Origin: Victivallis lenta
Lineage (GTDB): Bacteria > Verrucomicrobiota > Lentisphaeria > Victivallales > Victivallaceae
Length of the DNA stretch: 64,000 bases
Assembly (NCBI RefSeq): GCF_009695545.1
Contig: NZ_VUNS01000027.1
Coordinates: forward strand, 1-64,000
Direction of reading: 5' to 3'
Below the pieces are notes generated by a model, which saw only the letters and a program-made list of their open reading frames with translations, did no database searches and was not told the DNA's origin. Every line of letters begins with the position of its first letter. Within the stretch, counting starts at the first letter, position 1. The translations under genes and the position numbers were made by a program. Positions 35,265-44,596 of the stretch are shown here, piece after piece.

Positions 35265-36302
35265 ATGATTTCGAAGAAGAGTACAATCCGCGATGTTTCG
35301 CAGCTGGCCGGCGTGTCGATCAGCACCGTCTCGCGCGTACTGAACAACCGGGAGAAGGCGCGGACGATTCCTGCCGAGGTCCGCAAGCGCGTCCTTGCCT
35401 GCGCCGAGCAGCTGAACTATGTGCCGAACGCGAATGCGCGCCGGGTCTTCACCCATCGCGCCGGAATCATCGGGCTTCTCGTGCCGTCGCATACCCGGAT
35501 GAACATGCACATCTTCGAGGACGGCCACCTGACCCGGCTGATCAGCGGCGTTGAGGCCGGCATCGAAAACAGCGACTTCCGGCTGCTGCTGATCTTCAAC
35601 GACAAGCGTTTCATGGACGACCGCGAATACATGTCGCTCATCCAGTCGCAGAACATCGACGGGCTGCTGGTGTGGGGCGCCCAGCCGAGCGAAACCTTCT
35701 GGCAGGAGCCGGTCGAGGCCGGGCTGCCGATCGTGTTCGCCGTCACCGTTCCGGGGCCGCTTGAACAGTACAACTACACCATCAACGCGACCCGGGCCGG
35801 AACCCGCAAGGCGCTGGAGCTTCTCGCGTCGCACGGACACCGCCGCATCCTGCAGCTGCATGAGACGCGCAATGCGTTTCTCGAGCGGCAGATGGATGCG
35901 GAAATCGCGGAATTCCTGCGGGAGAGGCCCGGCATCACGATCGACGTGCAGGACATCCGGAGTTCCGGCGATGAGATCGCCGTGCCGCTGTTCCGGCGGC
36001 CGGGAGCTCCCACTGCGGTGCTCGCCTACAACTACTCCATGGGAGTTGAGGCGTACGGGCGGCTGGCGGAAGCCGGGATCAGGGTCCCGGATGAGATCGA
36101 AATCGTCTCCTGTTACAGTTATCAGAGCAGGAAAAGCTGGGTGTCCACCGTCGTGGTGGACGATTATGAGATCGGCCGCACGGCCGTGAAGAACCTGCAG
36201 AAGCTGATCGAATCGCCCGACCGCAGGCTTCAGGCGGAGATTCCATTTTCTTTTTTTTTCGGCCAGACCACCCGGAATGCCGCTGACGTACCGACCCCGT
36301 AA
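35265..36302 (+). CDS. LacI family transcriptional regulator
   Basis: A 345-residue repressor-type protein. Residues 7-55 are the LacI HTH and hinge ('[22 protein letters not shown]'-type helix pair), followed by '[20 protein letters not shown]' and a periplasmic-binding-protein-like sensor domain. It sits directly upstream of a pseudopilin gene and a GH2 gene on the same strand, and behind a consensus promoter with two matching operators. It is therefore likely to regulate its own locus in response to a sugar. The SD (AAAGGA) is 14 bases from the ATG. Confidence 0.93.
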   Translation: MISKKSTIRDVSQLAGVSISTVSRVLNNREKARTIPAEVRKRVLACAEQLNYVPNANARRVFTHRAGIIGLLVPSHTRMNMHIFEDGHLTRLISGVEAGIENSDFRLLLIFNDKRFMDDREYMSLIQSQNIDGLLVWGAQPSETFWQEPVEAGLPIVFAVTVPGPLEQYNYTINATRAGTRKALELLASHGHRRILQLHETRNAFLERQMDAEIAEFLRERPGITIDVQDIRSSGDEIAVPLFRRPGAPTAVLAYNYSMGVEAYGRLAEAGIRVPDEIEIVSCYSYQSRKSWVSTVVVDDYEIGRTAVKNLQKLIESPDRRLQAEIPFSFFFGQTTRNAADVPTP

Positions 36303-36409
36303 CGCATCGGAGAAAAACAGCGCGGGAGCGTGACGGAATCCCCCGTCCCGCAACCGCTTCAAAGACCGTATTGTGCCCGGACATCCGAATCAAAAGAAAG
36401 GAACGGATC

Positions 36410-37141
36410 ATGAGAAAACACACTTTCACCCTGATCGAACTGCTGGTCGTCATTGCGATCATCGCCATTCTCGCCGCCATGCTGCTGCCCGCGCTGAACC
36501 AGGCGCGCGAACGGGCCCGCAATGCGAACTGCATGAACAACCTGAAGCAGTGGGGACAGGCCGGAATGCTTTACGCTTCGGACTACAACGATACGGTCGT
36601 CCCGTCAATCGCCCCGACCGACCAGAGCGACACCCCCAAATGGAAGAAGCCGAATTACTGGACCGCGCTGCTCGCTCCCTACATCAACGGCAGGCAGCCC
36701 AGACTGGGCGAAGATACATTCGAGGATATGAATGAACTCAAGGTCGCAATCTGCCCGTCCCTGCCGACCCGGTTCGGCTACGGCCACAACAGCTGGTATC
36801 TGAGCATCAAAGCCACGGCAAACGCCGCGGTCGGAGCCGACAACAACAACAAATACGTCAAGTACGGCAGATTCGGCAAGGCCTCCTCTGTCGTGTTTCT
36901 CGCCGACAACCAGCTCGACTGCACGAAGGATTACGACTACAACGCCAAACCCGAGAACTGGAGCCCGCTCCTTGTCTGCGGGAGTATGGGATTCGCAAAC
37001 TGGTGGCCGACGCTCGATTTCCGTCACAGCATGACCGCCAACATCGTCTGGCTCGATGGCCACGTCGCTCCGATGCACAAGAATACCGGCATCATCAATG
37101 GGACCGACTGCGACAAGCTCTACTGGGGCAAACTGGACTGA
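36410..37141 (+). CDS. Pseudopilin-like protein with intact H-X9-DG motif
   Basis: A 243-residue protein. '[20 protein letters not shown]' is a class III prepilin leader and helix, and '[20 protein letters not shown]' continues the group-specific pattern. The C-terminal motif is complete: His, nine residues, then Asp-Gly ('[13 protein letters not shown]'), the H-X9-DG processing-associated domain. AAAGGAACGG precedes the ATG at 36410; a longer frame from 36371 has no such site. It lies between a LacI gene and a secreted GH2 gene. Confidence 0.92.
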   Translation: MRKHTFTLIELLVVIAIIAILAAMLLPALNQARERARNANCMNNLKQWGQAGMLYASDYNDTVVPSIAPTDQSDTPKWKKPNYWTALLAPYINGRQPRLGEDTFEDMNELKVAICPSLPTRFGYGHNSWYLSIKATANAAVGADNNNKYVKYGRFGKASSVVFLADNQLDCTKDYDYNAKPENWSPLLVCGSMGFANWWPTLDFRHSMTANIVWLDGHVAPMHKNTGIINGTDCDKLYWGKLD

Positions 37142-37198
37142 AGCGGCTCCGCCGCGCAGCTTTCCGGCCATCTCACTCATAACTTGCAGGGAGTATCC

Positions 37199-40100
37199 AT
37201 GAATATCAGACAGATCCTGCCCGCTCTCGCGGGAATCGCCGTACTCTGCGGCCCGGTCCGTGCGGACATCGCTCCGTATCTTCCCCCGCCGCATGACTTC
37301 AGGCGGGCCGAAACCGTCAAGCCCGATCAAATTGAATTCAAGCTCGGCGGCGAGACCGTCAGGCCGGCCGATTTCGTCCGCAGCCGTTCCCTGAACGGCG
37401 AGTGGCGTTTCTCCGGCGTGACCAACTCCGCGACGCCGTTCCCGGCGGACGCCGATCTGAACACCGGCTTCATGAAGCCGGAATTCGACGCCTCCGGCTG
37501 GAGCACGATCAAGGTTCCGCTCGACTGGTTTGTGAAGTATCCGCAGGCCCGCAAGGAGTCCGAGCCGTATACGAAGGGCCTCTACCGCACCGAATTCGAG
37601 CTGACTCCCGCCGAGCTTGAGAACCGCCGGGTCATCCTGAAATTCGACTGCGTCGGCTACGATGCGAAGGTGTTCCTGAACGGGAAGGAGATCGGCAGCC
37701 ACCACGGCGATTTCACGCCGTTCGAAATCGACGCGACCGATGCCGCGAAGCCGGGCCGGAATGTCCTCGCGCTCCGCGTCTTCTCCGACTTCGGCCCCTC
37801 CTTCGGACGCAGGGAGAAGGCGGTCCACGCCTACGGCGCCCAGTGGTGGATCGGCAACATCAAGGGCGGCATCTGGCAGAATGTCACGCTCTCGCTCGAA
37901 CCGGCGCTGCGCATCCGGAAGCTCTTCGTCACGCCGGATCTTGCGAAGGGCGGCATCGAGGTCGACTACACGATCGTGAACCACACCGGCAGAACCTTCG
38001 CGGGTACGCTTGAGGGCGTCGTCACCGACGCGATGAAGGCCGCCGCCAACACGCCGGCCGGAACCGCCTCCGCCGGGATCGCCCTGAAGCCCGGCGTCAA
38101 TACCGGGCGCCTGACGCTGAAGCTCGAGAATCCGCAGAAGTGGTCGGTCGAGCGCCCGTACCTCTATTTCCTGACCCTTGCGCTGCGCGGACCGGACCGG
38201 ACCGTCTCCGCTGCGAGCACCCGCTTCGGTTATCGTGAATTCCACGCGAAAAACGGAAAATTCTACCTGAACGGCGAGGAGATCTATCTGTTCGGCGAAA
38301 ACATTCCGTCCTGCAGCTACGGCGGCTTCAACCGTTCCGCCGAGGAGGAGGAGAAGCTGCTGACCGGCTTCATCCTCGGCTGCCGCAATCTCGGTTACGT
38401 CATTTTGCGCAACGCGCATATGCCGATCGTCCCGGCCGCGCTTGAGATCGCCGACGAGTGCGGCATGATGATCTTCAACGAGTGGGCCTGGAGCTTCACG
38501 ACCCACCTCGACGTTCCGGAATTCGAAAAGCACAACATTCCGGAGCTGCGGGAATTCGTGGAGGCGACTTACAACCATCCGTCGGTCGCCATGTGGTCGC
38601 TCGGCAACGAGGTTGTCCACTCGAACCGGCCCGAAATCGCGCGGCAGATGGATCTTCAGGTCGAAACCGTCCGCGCCATGGACCGCCAGAAGCGGCCGAT
38701 CAGCACATTTTCCGGACAGGCCGGCTGGGGCTCCTACGGCCGGACGAAGCTCGATACCGACGTCTACGACCTGCACACCTATGTCGCCCTTTCGCGCCCG
38801 TGGACCGAGCGCGACAAGGAGGCTGATTTCATCTATAAGGGACTGCTCGAAATCTTCGGCGGCAAAAACGGCCGGCTCGAAAAACCGCTGATCGCCTGGG
38901 AAAACGTCGGTTTCTCGTGGGGCTTCCACGACGCTTCGAACAAGAATGCGAATTTCAAGCGCAACGACATCGATGAATATATGAAGTATGTGAACCGGGA
39001 ATACAATTGGGGTCAGCCGTGCGGAATCGGCTTCACCGGCTGCATGAGCCTCGCCGAAGCGGTCGACCCAGCCGTGCGGCAGGATGTCCCGATGTCGCGC
39101 TACGGACGGCGCATCTTCGAGCTTTACCGGCTCGACCGCCGCTTCACCGGTTTTGCGCCGTGGTTCAGCGACCCGACGCTCAAGACCGCAACGCTCTGGA
39201 ACCAGCCGGTCCTGCCGACGCTGCGCAATCCGGCCGGCCTTCCGCCGCGCAACCTCTTTTCGGGCGGAACGACCGCCTGGAACCTGGAGATCGTCAACAA
39301 TTCGAACCGCGCATACCGCAGCCTGACCCTTGAGGTCGCCCTCGCCGGGCCCGACGGCAAAACCGTTCCGGTCGCCTCTCTTCCGGCCGGAGAGCTTCCG
39401 GCCCAGCGGAACGCGAAACGCGAAGTCCAACTGACCATGCCCGAAACCGGAACCGGCTTTTACCAGCTCCGGCTCACATTGCTCGACAACGGCAAAGAGC
39501 TGGCCCGCAACTATTACGATCTCTATATCGACACTCCGGCATTGAGGAGCGAAAAGATCGAAGCGGTCCGCCCCGTACTGGTTTATGACACCGGCGCGCC
39601 GAAAAACGTCGCCCGGCTCGCGGAGCAGCTGAAGGCGTTCGGCATGCCGTACACCGTCGTGCGCGACCTTAAAACGCTGAAGGCCCCGGCAACCCTCGTC
39701 ATCCCGCCGGAAACCGAGACGCCGCAGCGTCTCGCGCTCAGGAACGATCCGAACCTTTCGGCGTTCCTGAATGCGGGCGGGGTCGTGCTCCTTCTCGAGC
39801 AGAAGAACCTGTCGAGCGAGTTGCCGCTGGGGCTGCAGCTGGTCGCCGACGAGAAGAGCTTCTGCGACCCGGTGATTCTGACCCATCCGGTTTTCGAAGG
39901 GCTTTCCGCCCGGAATTTCGACACCTGGAACAATCCGGATTTCGGCTATGTCGTTTCGGGTTGTTTCCTGCCGTTCACCGAAAATGCGCTCGCCGCCAAG
40001 GGGCCGAATCTCGGCAGCCGGAACGTCGGCATGGCGCTGCTCGAAGGCACAGTCGGCAAAGGGCGTCTGATCGTGTCGCAGCTGAATGCGTTCGCGGCCG

Positions 40101-41308
40101 CGCCGCAGGACAGCTCGGCCGCGCGTTACCTGCGCAATCTGTTCCGCTATGCGGCCGGAACCGCCGAGCTCCGGAAGGAGGCGCGGCCGATGGTCTCCTC
40201 CGCCGACACCGGCTACAAGGTCAATCCCGCCCGGCTTGAACCGGTCGATCTCGCCCCGTATGCGAACCGCGGTTTCTCCGACGAATTCGACAATGACGGC
40301 AAGGGCGGCTGGTTCGACCAGGGGGAGAACGACTTCCGCATGATGCCGACCGGCGCGGTCGAAGCGGCCGGCGTTGCCTTCCGCATCATCGACCCGGCGG
40401 AAAACAATGATAAATCCTGCCTCGTGCTGGCCGGGACCGATCGTCCGAAATTCCCGCTTTCGATCAGGGGAATCAAGGTGAACCGGAAGTTCTCGCGGCT
40501 CTATTTCCTGCACACCGCCGCCTGGGGAGGCGCGGCCGACGCCGGACGTTACCGGATCAATTACGCCGACGGCAGATCAGTCGACCTGCCGCTGGTCGGC
40601 AACCGGAACATCGGCGACTGGTGGAATGCGTCGCCGCTGCCCGAAGCGCTGGTCGGCATCTACCGCAAGAATCCGGCAGGCAACAATATCGGCACGTATA
40701 TCGCCGAGTGGGAGAATCCGCGGCCCGGAACGGAAATCGCCTCGATCGATTTCCTTTCACCGCTCTTCCGCGAACGGAACGACATCGACTACCTGCCCTC
40801 CAAAACGGCGGTTCCGGCCCTGATCGCCGTAACCGGGGAGACGGCTCATCCGGCTCCGGTCGACATGACCGGACGGAACTTCGTGAACTGCAACCCGGCG
40901 AAGGAGGTCGGATCCACCGTGTCCGGAACCGTCAGAAAGGTCCGCGACGGCTGGAATATCGCGTTCAAGGCTTCGCCGGAGGGCGAGGTCCCTGCCGCCT
41001 TCTTCGTCTATTCGCCGGAGGGAATGTCCGGCCGGTACGATTACCTGGTGCTCCGCATTAGGAGCAGCCGTGACGGGAATGTGGAAGTCGTCCTGCCGCA
41101 GAAAGATTGGAAGGGACGCTACACCGGCGTCATTACGCTGCCCGGCGACGGGAAGTTCCACACCTACCGCCTCCGGTTCGGCAAGGAGCTCCGGCGGTCC
41201 GGAACCTTCCCCCTTTCCGATCTGCGCAACGAGCTTTTCTTCTTCTACCGCGGCAACCGCGAACGCCCGGCGCTCGATTTCACGGTCGGAAGCGCCACAC
41301 TCGAATAA
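37199..41308 (+). CDS. Secreted multidomain GH2 glycoside hydrolase
   Basis: A 1369-residue exported enzyme (signal peptide 'ILPALAGIAVLCGPVRA'). Residues ~60-400 contain the GH2 sugar-binding and immunoglobulin-like domains ('SLNGEWRF', 'GGIWQNV'), followed by the TIM barrel. The acid/base is Glu471 ('SLGNEV') and the likely nucleophile Glu568 ('AWENVGF'), 97 residues apart as in GH2. A glutamine-amidotransferase-like region follows (about 795-960), and the last ~110 residues match the C-terminus of the 1233-residue protein at 10260-13961. Beta-galactosidase-like activity is possible; the sugar is unknown. GGGAG precedes the ATG. Confidence 0.88.
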   Translation: MNIRQILPALAGIAVLCGPVRADIAPYLPPPHDFRRAETVKPDQIEFKLGGETVRPADFVRSRSLNGEWRFSGVTNSATPFPADADLNTGFMKPEFDASGWSTIKVPLDWFVKYPQARKESEPYTKGLYRTEFELTPAELENRRVILKFDCVGYDAKVFLNGKEIGSHHGDFTPFEIDATDAAKPGRNVLALRVFSDFGPSFGRREKAVHAYGAQWWIGNIKGGIWQNVTLSLEPALRIRKLFVTPDLAKGGIEVDYTIVNHTGRTFAGTLEGVVTDAMKAAANTPAGTASAGIALKPGVNTGRLTLKLENPQKWSVERPYLYFLTLALRGPDRTVSAASTRFGYREFHAKNGKFYLNGEEIYLFGENIPSCSYGGFNRSAEEEEKLLTGFILGCRNLGYVILRNAHMPIVPAALEIADECGMMIFNEWAWSFTTHLDVPEFEKHNIPELREFVEATYNHPSVAMWSLGNEVVHSNRPEIARQMDLQVETVRAMDRQKRPISTFSGQAGWGSYGRTKLDTDVYDLHTYVALSRPWTERDKEADFIYKGLLEIFGGKNGRLEKPLIAWENVGFSWGFHDASNKNANFKRNDIDEYMKYVNREYNWGQPCGIGFTGCMSLAEAVDPAVRQDVPMSRYGRRIFELYRLDRRFTGFAPWFSDPTLKTATLWNQPVLPTLRNPAGLPPRNLFSGGTTAWNLEIVNNSNRAYRSLTLEVALAGPDGKTVPVASLPAGELPAQRNAKREVQLTMPETGTGFYQLRLTLLDNGKELARNYYDLYIDTPALRSEKIEAVRPVLVYDTGAPKNVARLAEQLKAFGMPYTVVRDLKTLKAPATLVIPPETETPQRLALRNDPNLSAFLNAGGVVLLLEQKNLSSELPLGLQLVADEKSFCDPVILTHPVFEGLSARNFDTWNNPDFGYVVSGCFLPFTENALAAKGPNLGSRNVGMALLEGTVGKGRLIVSQLNAFAAAPQDSSAARYLRNLFRYAAGTAELRKEARPMVSSADTGYKVNPARLEPVDLAPYANRGFSDEFDNDGKGGWFDQGENDFRMMPTGAVEAAGVAFRIIDPAENNDKSCLVLAGTDRPKFPLSIRGIKVNRKFSRLYFLHTAAWGGAADAGRYRINYADGRSVDLPLVGNRNIGDWWNASPLPEALVGIYRKNPAGNNIGTYIAEWENPRPGTEIASIDFLSPLFRERNDIDYLPSKTAVPALIAVTGETAHPAPVDMTGRNFVNCNPAKEVGSTVSGTVRKVRDGWNIAFKASPEGEVPAAFFVYSPEGMSGRYDYLVLRIRSSRDGNVEVVLPQKDWKGRYTGVITLPGDGKFHTYRLRFGKELRRSGTFPLSDLRNELFFFYRGNRERPALDFTVGSATLE

Positions 41309-41315
41309 GCAGTCT

Positions 41316-41337
41316 TCGGCCGCTTCGAAGCGGCCGA
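41316..41337. terminator. 22-bp perfect palindrome after the GH2 gene
   Basis: Self-complementary without a loop (half-site TCGGCCGCTTC), 8 bases after the stop codon. It has no T-tract and may protect the 3' end or work with the hairpin at 41351. Confidence 0.5.
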
Positions 41338-41350
41338 TTCGTAGAGACAC

Positions 41351-41391
41351 AAAAAATCCGCGTTTTCTCTTCTTTCGGAGAAACGCGGATT
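41351..41391. terminator. Bidirectional terminator
   Basis: A 14-bp stem with one bulge (41355-41369 with 41378-41391). On the minus strand, T6 follows the stem, serving the pilin/panD unit. On the plus strand, TTTT lies six bases after the stem. Confidence 0.8.
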
Positions 41392-41410
41392 CTTCCGTTT
41401 TCGCAGCCGG

Positions 41411-41662
41411 TCAGTTGTTGGTGTTGTAGTCCAGCCCGGTTTTATCGAGTTCCCGCACGATTTCGATGCTCGACTTGTCGCTCGAATCGTCGGCTTCGCC
41501 GCCGAGCGTGACCGTTACGCCGGTCACCATCGAGCGCAGGCGGTCGCTGAAGTTGGCCAGCACGAACAACGCCGCCAGCGCCACCACCACGATCAGAATG
41601 ACGTATTCCAGTACCGCCTGCCCGCGCTGCCGCCGACGTTTTCCGCTGCGTACGATGCCCAT
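41411..41662 (-). CDS. Flp/type IVb pilin-like small protein
   Basis: An 83-residue protein. A basic N-terminus is followed by 'GQAVLEYVILIVVVALAALFV', the Flp/TadE-type leader with Glu in the conserved place. It could be cleaved by a TadV-type peptidase and form or associate with a Flp pilus. The ATG at 41662 has GGGAGG 5 bases upstream. It follows a second, shorter Flp-like gene by 32 bases. No tad machinery gene is in view. Confidence 0.75.
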   Translation of the reverse strand: MGIVRSGKRRRQRGQAVLEYVILIVVVALAALFVLANFSDRLRSMVTGVTVTLGGEADDSSDKSSIEIVRELDKTGLDYNTNN

Positions 41663-41694
41663 TTCAGCCTCCCTCAATTGTTTCAACCCTATTC

Positions 41695-41853
41695 TTACGG
41701 AACTTCCGCGCTCACGAGCTCGATCATCCGCGATCCCTGTCTCGAAAATGCTCCGGCCAGCAGCAGAAGCGACAAAGCGAAGACGGTGAGCAGCACAAGC
41801 ATGATGACATACTCCGTCACCACCTGCCCGCTCTCCCGTTTCCGACGACGCAT
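41695..41853 (-). CDS. Very short Flp/type IVb pilin-like protein
   Basis: Only 52 residues: 'RRRKRESGQVVTEYVIMLVL' then 'LTVFALSLLLLAGAFSRQGS'. It has the same layout as the downstream pilin (basic leader, GQ-x-V-x-EYV, hydrophobic helix). GGAGGG lies 6 bases before the ATG at 41853. It sits 20 bases after panD on the same strand. Confidence 0.75.
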   Translation of the reverse strand: MRRRKRESGQVVTEYVIMLVLLTVFALSLLLLAGAFSRQGSRMIELVSAEVP

Positions 41854-41873
41854 CCGGCGGCCCTCCGGCAAGG

Positions 41874-42245
41874 TTACTTCACCGCCGCGCCTTTGCGCAG
41901 GATGATCTCATTCTTCTCATTCAGCACGATCACGGCCGGAGCCACCCGGCGCGCCTCTTCCTCCGACATGACCGAGAAAGCCATGACCGTGATCACATCG
42001 CCGATATTGCCGAGATGCGCGGCCGGCCCGTTCAGGCAGAAGGTCCGTTCCCCCGGAACGCCCGGAATCGCATACGTTTCAAGCCGCGACGCATTCGTGC
42101 GGTTCACCACCAGAATCTTCTCGTAGGGCAGAATTCCCGCTTCGGCGAGCAGCTCCGGGTCGATTTCGAGGCTGCCCTCGTAATCGAGCTCGCAGGCCGT
42201 CAGCCGCGCAAAGTGAATTTTGCCGCTCAACATGATTTTCTGCAT
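41874..42245 (-). CDS. panD: Aspartate 1-decarboxylase
   Basis: Makes beta-alanine for pantothenate and CoA synthesis. A 123-residue pro-enzyme. Gly24-Ser25 in 'DYEGSLEID' is the self-cleavage site that yields the pyruvoyl group. 'ILVVNRTNASRLETY' and 'GDVITVMAF' are the other family blocks. The two Flp-like pilin genes directly downstream are unrelated in function but are probably co-transcribed. Confidence 0.95.
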   Translation of the reverse strand: MQKIMLSGKIHFARLTACELDYEGSLEIDPELLAEAGILPYEKILVVNRTNASRLETYAIPGVPGERTFCLNGPAAHLGNIGDVITVMAFSVMSEEEARRVAPAVIVLNEKNEIILRKGAAVK

Positions 42246-42446
42246 AACAACAACCGAATTCCTATTCCTCAGTCATAAGGTACCCGGCTATTAATATACC
42301 ACATTTCCGGAAATAATCATCATCCGGCGGTGAATATTTCCGGGGATTTTCGCAAATCACCGGAAATACGGCTTTAAAAAAGAGCATTTCACATGTAAAT
42401 TAAACACGCGAAATACATTTGTCAACCTTTGGAACGATAAAGAATC

Positions 42447-43739
42447 ATGAAAAAAATCGAAGCTTATCTGGAGTGCGTCCGCTGCCACAAGCACTACGAC
42501 CTGTCTCAGGTCCGCTACAACTGCGAGTGCGGCGGTATTCTCGATCTCGTCCGCGACCTTTCGCAGGTCGACGGCGGTGAACTCAAGGCCCTGTGGGAGA
42601 GCCGCTGGGGGCAGAAGCGCGGCGCCGCGAGTTCCGGCGTCTGGCGCTACAAGGAGCTGATTTTCGACCTGCCCGACGAGCAGATCGTCACCCGGCAGGA
42701 GGGCAACACCCGGCTTTACGATGCGGGCAAGGCCGGCGTCTATGCCGGACTCAGGCACTTCCAGCTCAAGCACGAAGGGGAAAATCCGACCGGCAGCTTC
42801 AAGGACCGCGGCATGACCTGCGGCACCACGGCGGCGAAATTCTACAACGCGAAGACCGTCGCCTGCGCCAGCACCGGCAACACGAGCGCGTCGATGGCGA
42901 GCTATGCGGCCGTCTCCGGCATGGAGTCGGTCATCTTCATCCCGGAGGGGAAGATCGCTTACGGAAAGCTTGCGCAGGCGCTGGCCTACGGCGGCAGAAC
43001 GCTGCAGATCCGCGGCAATTTCGACGATGCGATGGCGCTTGTGCAGGAGGTCTGCCGCGAGCTCAACATCTACCTCCTGAACTCGATCAACCCGTTCCGC
43101 ATCGAGGGGCAGAAGGCGATCGGTTTTGAAATTCTCCAGCAGCTCGACTGGCAGGTGCCTGACTGGTTTGTGATTCCGGGCGGCAACCTCGGCAACAACA
43201 CCGCGCTGTCGAAGGGAATGAAGGAGCTCTACGATCTCGGCATCATCGACAAGATTCCGCGCATCGCGGTCATCCAGGCGGCCGGCTCGGCGCCGCTTTA
43301 CCGGATGTGGAAGAACCACACGCCGTACCAGGCGGTCAAGGATCCCGAGACGATCGCCACCGCGATCAAGATCGGCAACCCGGTTTCGTGGGAGAAATCG
43401 CTGCGCGGCCTCGAGTGGTGCAACGGCGTCGTCGAAGCGGTCACCGAGCAGGAGATCATGGATGCGAAGGCGATGGTCGACGCGGCCGGAATCGGCGCGG
43501 AGCCGGCCAGCTGCTGCTCGGTCGCCGGCGCGAAGAAGCTGCAGGAAGCCGGCGTCATCGACCCCGAAGCCCATGTGGTCGGCATCCTGACCGGCAATGT
43601 GCTGAAGGACCCGGATGCGGTGATCGGCTACCATAAGGACGAGCTGTTCGACCACTACGGCATCCGCGGCACCTATGCGAACAAACCCCAGGTCATCGAC
43701 GCGACGGTCGAGGCGGTCAGAAAGGCGCTCGGCCGCTGA
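42447..43739 (+). CDS. thrC: Threonine synthase
   Basis: PLP enzyme converting O-phosphohomoserine to threonine. The protein has 430 residues. An N-terminal zinc ribbon ('CVRCHKHYDLSQVRYNCECG') precedes the fold-type II core; Lys119 in 'ENPTGSFKDRGMT' binds PLP and 'GGNLGNNTAL' binds its phosphate. With asd at 20124 it covers part of the aspartate pathway. It is divergent from panD across a 201-base region in which I find no firm promoter. Confidence 0.92.
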   Translation: MKKIEAYLECVRCHKHYDLSQVRYNCECGGILDLVRDLSQVDGGELKALWESRWGQKRGAASSGVWRYKELIFDLPDEQIVTRQEGNTRLYDAGKAGVYAGLRHFQLKHEGENPTGSFKDRGMTCGTTAAKFYNAKTVACASTGNTSASMASYAAVSGMESVIFIPEGKIAYGKLAQALAYGGRTLQIRGNFDDAMALVQEVCRELNIYLLNSINPFRIEGQKAIGFEILQQLDWQVPDWFVIPGGNLGNNTALSKGMKELYDLGIIDKIPRIAVIQAAGSAPLYRMWKNHTPYQAVKDPETIATAIKIGNPVSWEKSLRGLEWCNGVVEAVTEQEIMDAKAMVDAAGIGAEPASCCSVAGAKKLQEAGVIDPEAHVVGILTGNVLKDPDAVIGYHKDELFDHYGIRGTYANKPQVIDATVEAVRKALGR

Positions 43740-43780
43740 CCGTCCGCGAGACGGCGCCGCAACTCCGGGAGGCAGACGCG

Positions 43781-44398
43781 ATGGAATGGACGAAGATTCT
43801 CGAGAACACCGTCTATCTGCTCGCGCTGCTGAATCCCGCGAGCAAGGTGCTGTTTCTCTCCACTTATGAGCCGTCGCTGACCTCGAAGCAGGTCTTCGAG
43901 CTCTCGTGGAAGTCGTCGCTCGCGGCGCTTGGAATTCTCGTCTCCTTTGCGATCATCGGGCAGTTCGTGCTGAAGGATATTTTCCGGATCGACATGTATT
44001 CGCTGAAGATCACCGGCGGCTTCGTGCTGTTCTTCGTCGGCTGGACCGCCGTCAATCAGGGCCGTTTTTTTCAGAAGCGCGAGCATGACATGCGCGAAGA
44101 CTTCAACGAGCTTTCGATCGTGCCGCTGGCCGCGCCGCTGATCGCGGGGCCCGGCACGATCACGGTGGCCATCTCATTCGCCGCCGAATACGGTCACGCG
44201 GCCTGCATCACGGCCCTCACGCTGGCGCTGGCGCTGAACTTCGTCTTCATGCTGTTTTCGCTGCCGGTCGGCCGGCTGCTGCGTTTCCTGCACCTGGTCG
44301 GGCCGCTGATCCGCATTACCGGGCTGATCGTCGCCGCGGTCGCAATTCAGATCATCCTCTCCGGCGCCTCCGAATGGCTGAAATCCGCCGGATTCTGA
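43781..44398 (+). CDS. MarC family membrane protein
   Basis: A 205-residue protein with six hydrophobic segments. 'LNPASKVLFLSTY' and 'VPLAAPLIAGPGTITVA' are typical of the MarC/UPF0056 family, whose function is unknown despite its old link with antibiotic resistance. GGGAGG precedes the ATG. It starts 41 bases after thrC and may be in the same transcript. Confidence 0.88.
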   Translation: MEWTKILENTVYLLALLNPASKVLFLSTYEPSLTSKQVFELSWKSSLAALGILVSFAIIGQFVLKDIFRIDMYSLKITGGFVLFFVGWTAVNQGRFFQKREHDMREDFNELSIVPLAAPLIAGPGTITVAISFAAEYGHAACITALTLALALNFVFMLFSLPVGRLLRFLHLVGPLIRITGLIVAAVAIQIILSGASEWLKSAGF

Positions 44399-44433
44399 CG
44401 TTTCCCCGATACGCCCGGCCGTTTCGCAAATGC

Positions 44434-44454
44434 TGTTTCCCGGAGGCGGAAACA
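44434..44454 (+). terminator. Hairpin after the MarC gene
   Basis: TGTTTCC / GGAAACA, 7-bp stem with a 7-base loop, 35 bases past the stop codon; no T-tract. Confidence 0.35.
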
Positions 44455-44505
44455 CTGTTCGCGGTTCCGGAGCGGATGATTTTCCGGATTTTTCACAGGG
44501 GGCTC

Positions 44506-44557
44506 TTGACTTCGGCGTGGAAATTCGTCATAATTAATATTGTTAAAACCTTTAAAC
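44506..44557 (+). promoter_or_regulatory. Promoter and LacI-type operator of the DUF4434 gene
   Basis: TTGACT (44506-44511), 17 bases, CATAAT (44529-44534), then GTTAAAACCTTTAAAC at 44542-44557 as probable operator. The block from 44501 to 44557 is almost the same as 45713-45769 in front of the LacI gene; 44527-44549 and 45739-45761 are identical. Confidence 0.75.
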
Positions 44558-44596
44558 CAGCCGAGGGCACTTGGCGAAAGCAGGAGGAAATAACGA

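Noticed and set aside
36302-36409. Terminator between LacI and pseudopilin genes
   Set aside because: The GC-rich inverted sequence near 36322-36352 pairs poorly and has no T-tract; read-through is more likely.
36605-40513. A 1302-codon open frame on the minus strand
   Set aside because: It lies opposite the pseudopilin and GH2 genes. Long antisense frames are expected from the GC-rich codon pattern, and the protein has no recognisable domain or SD.
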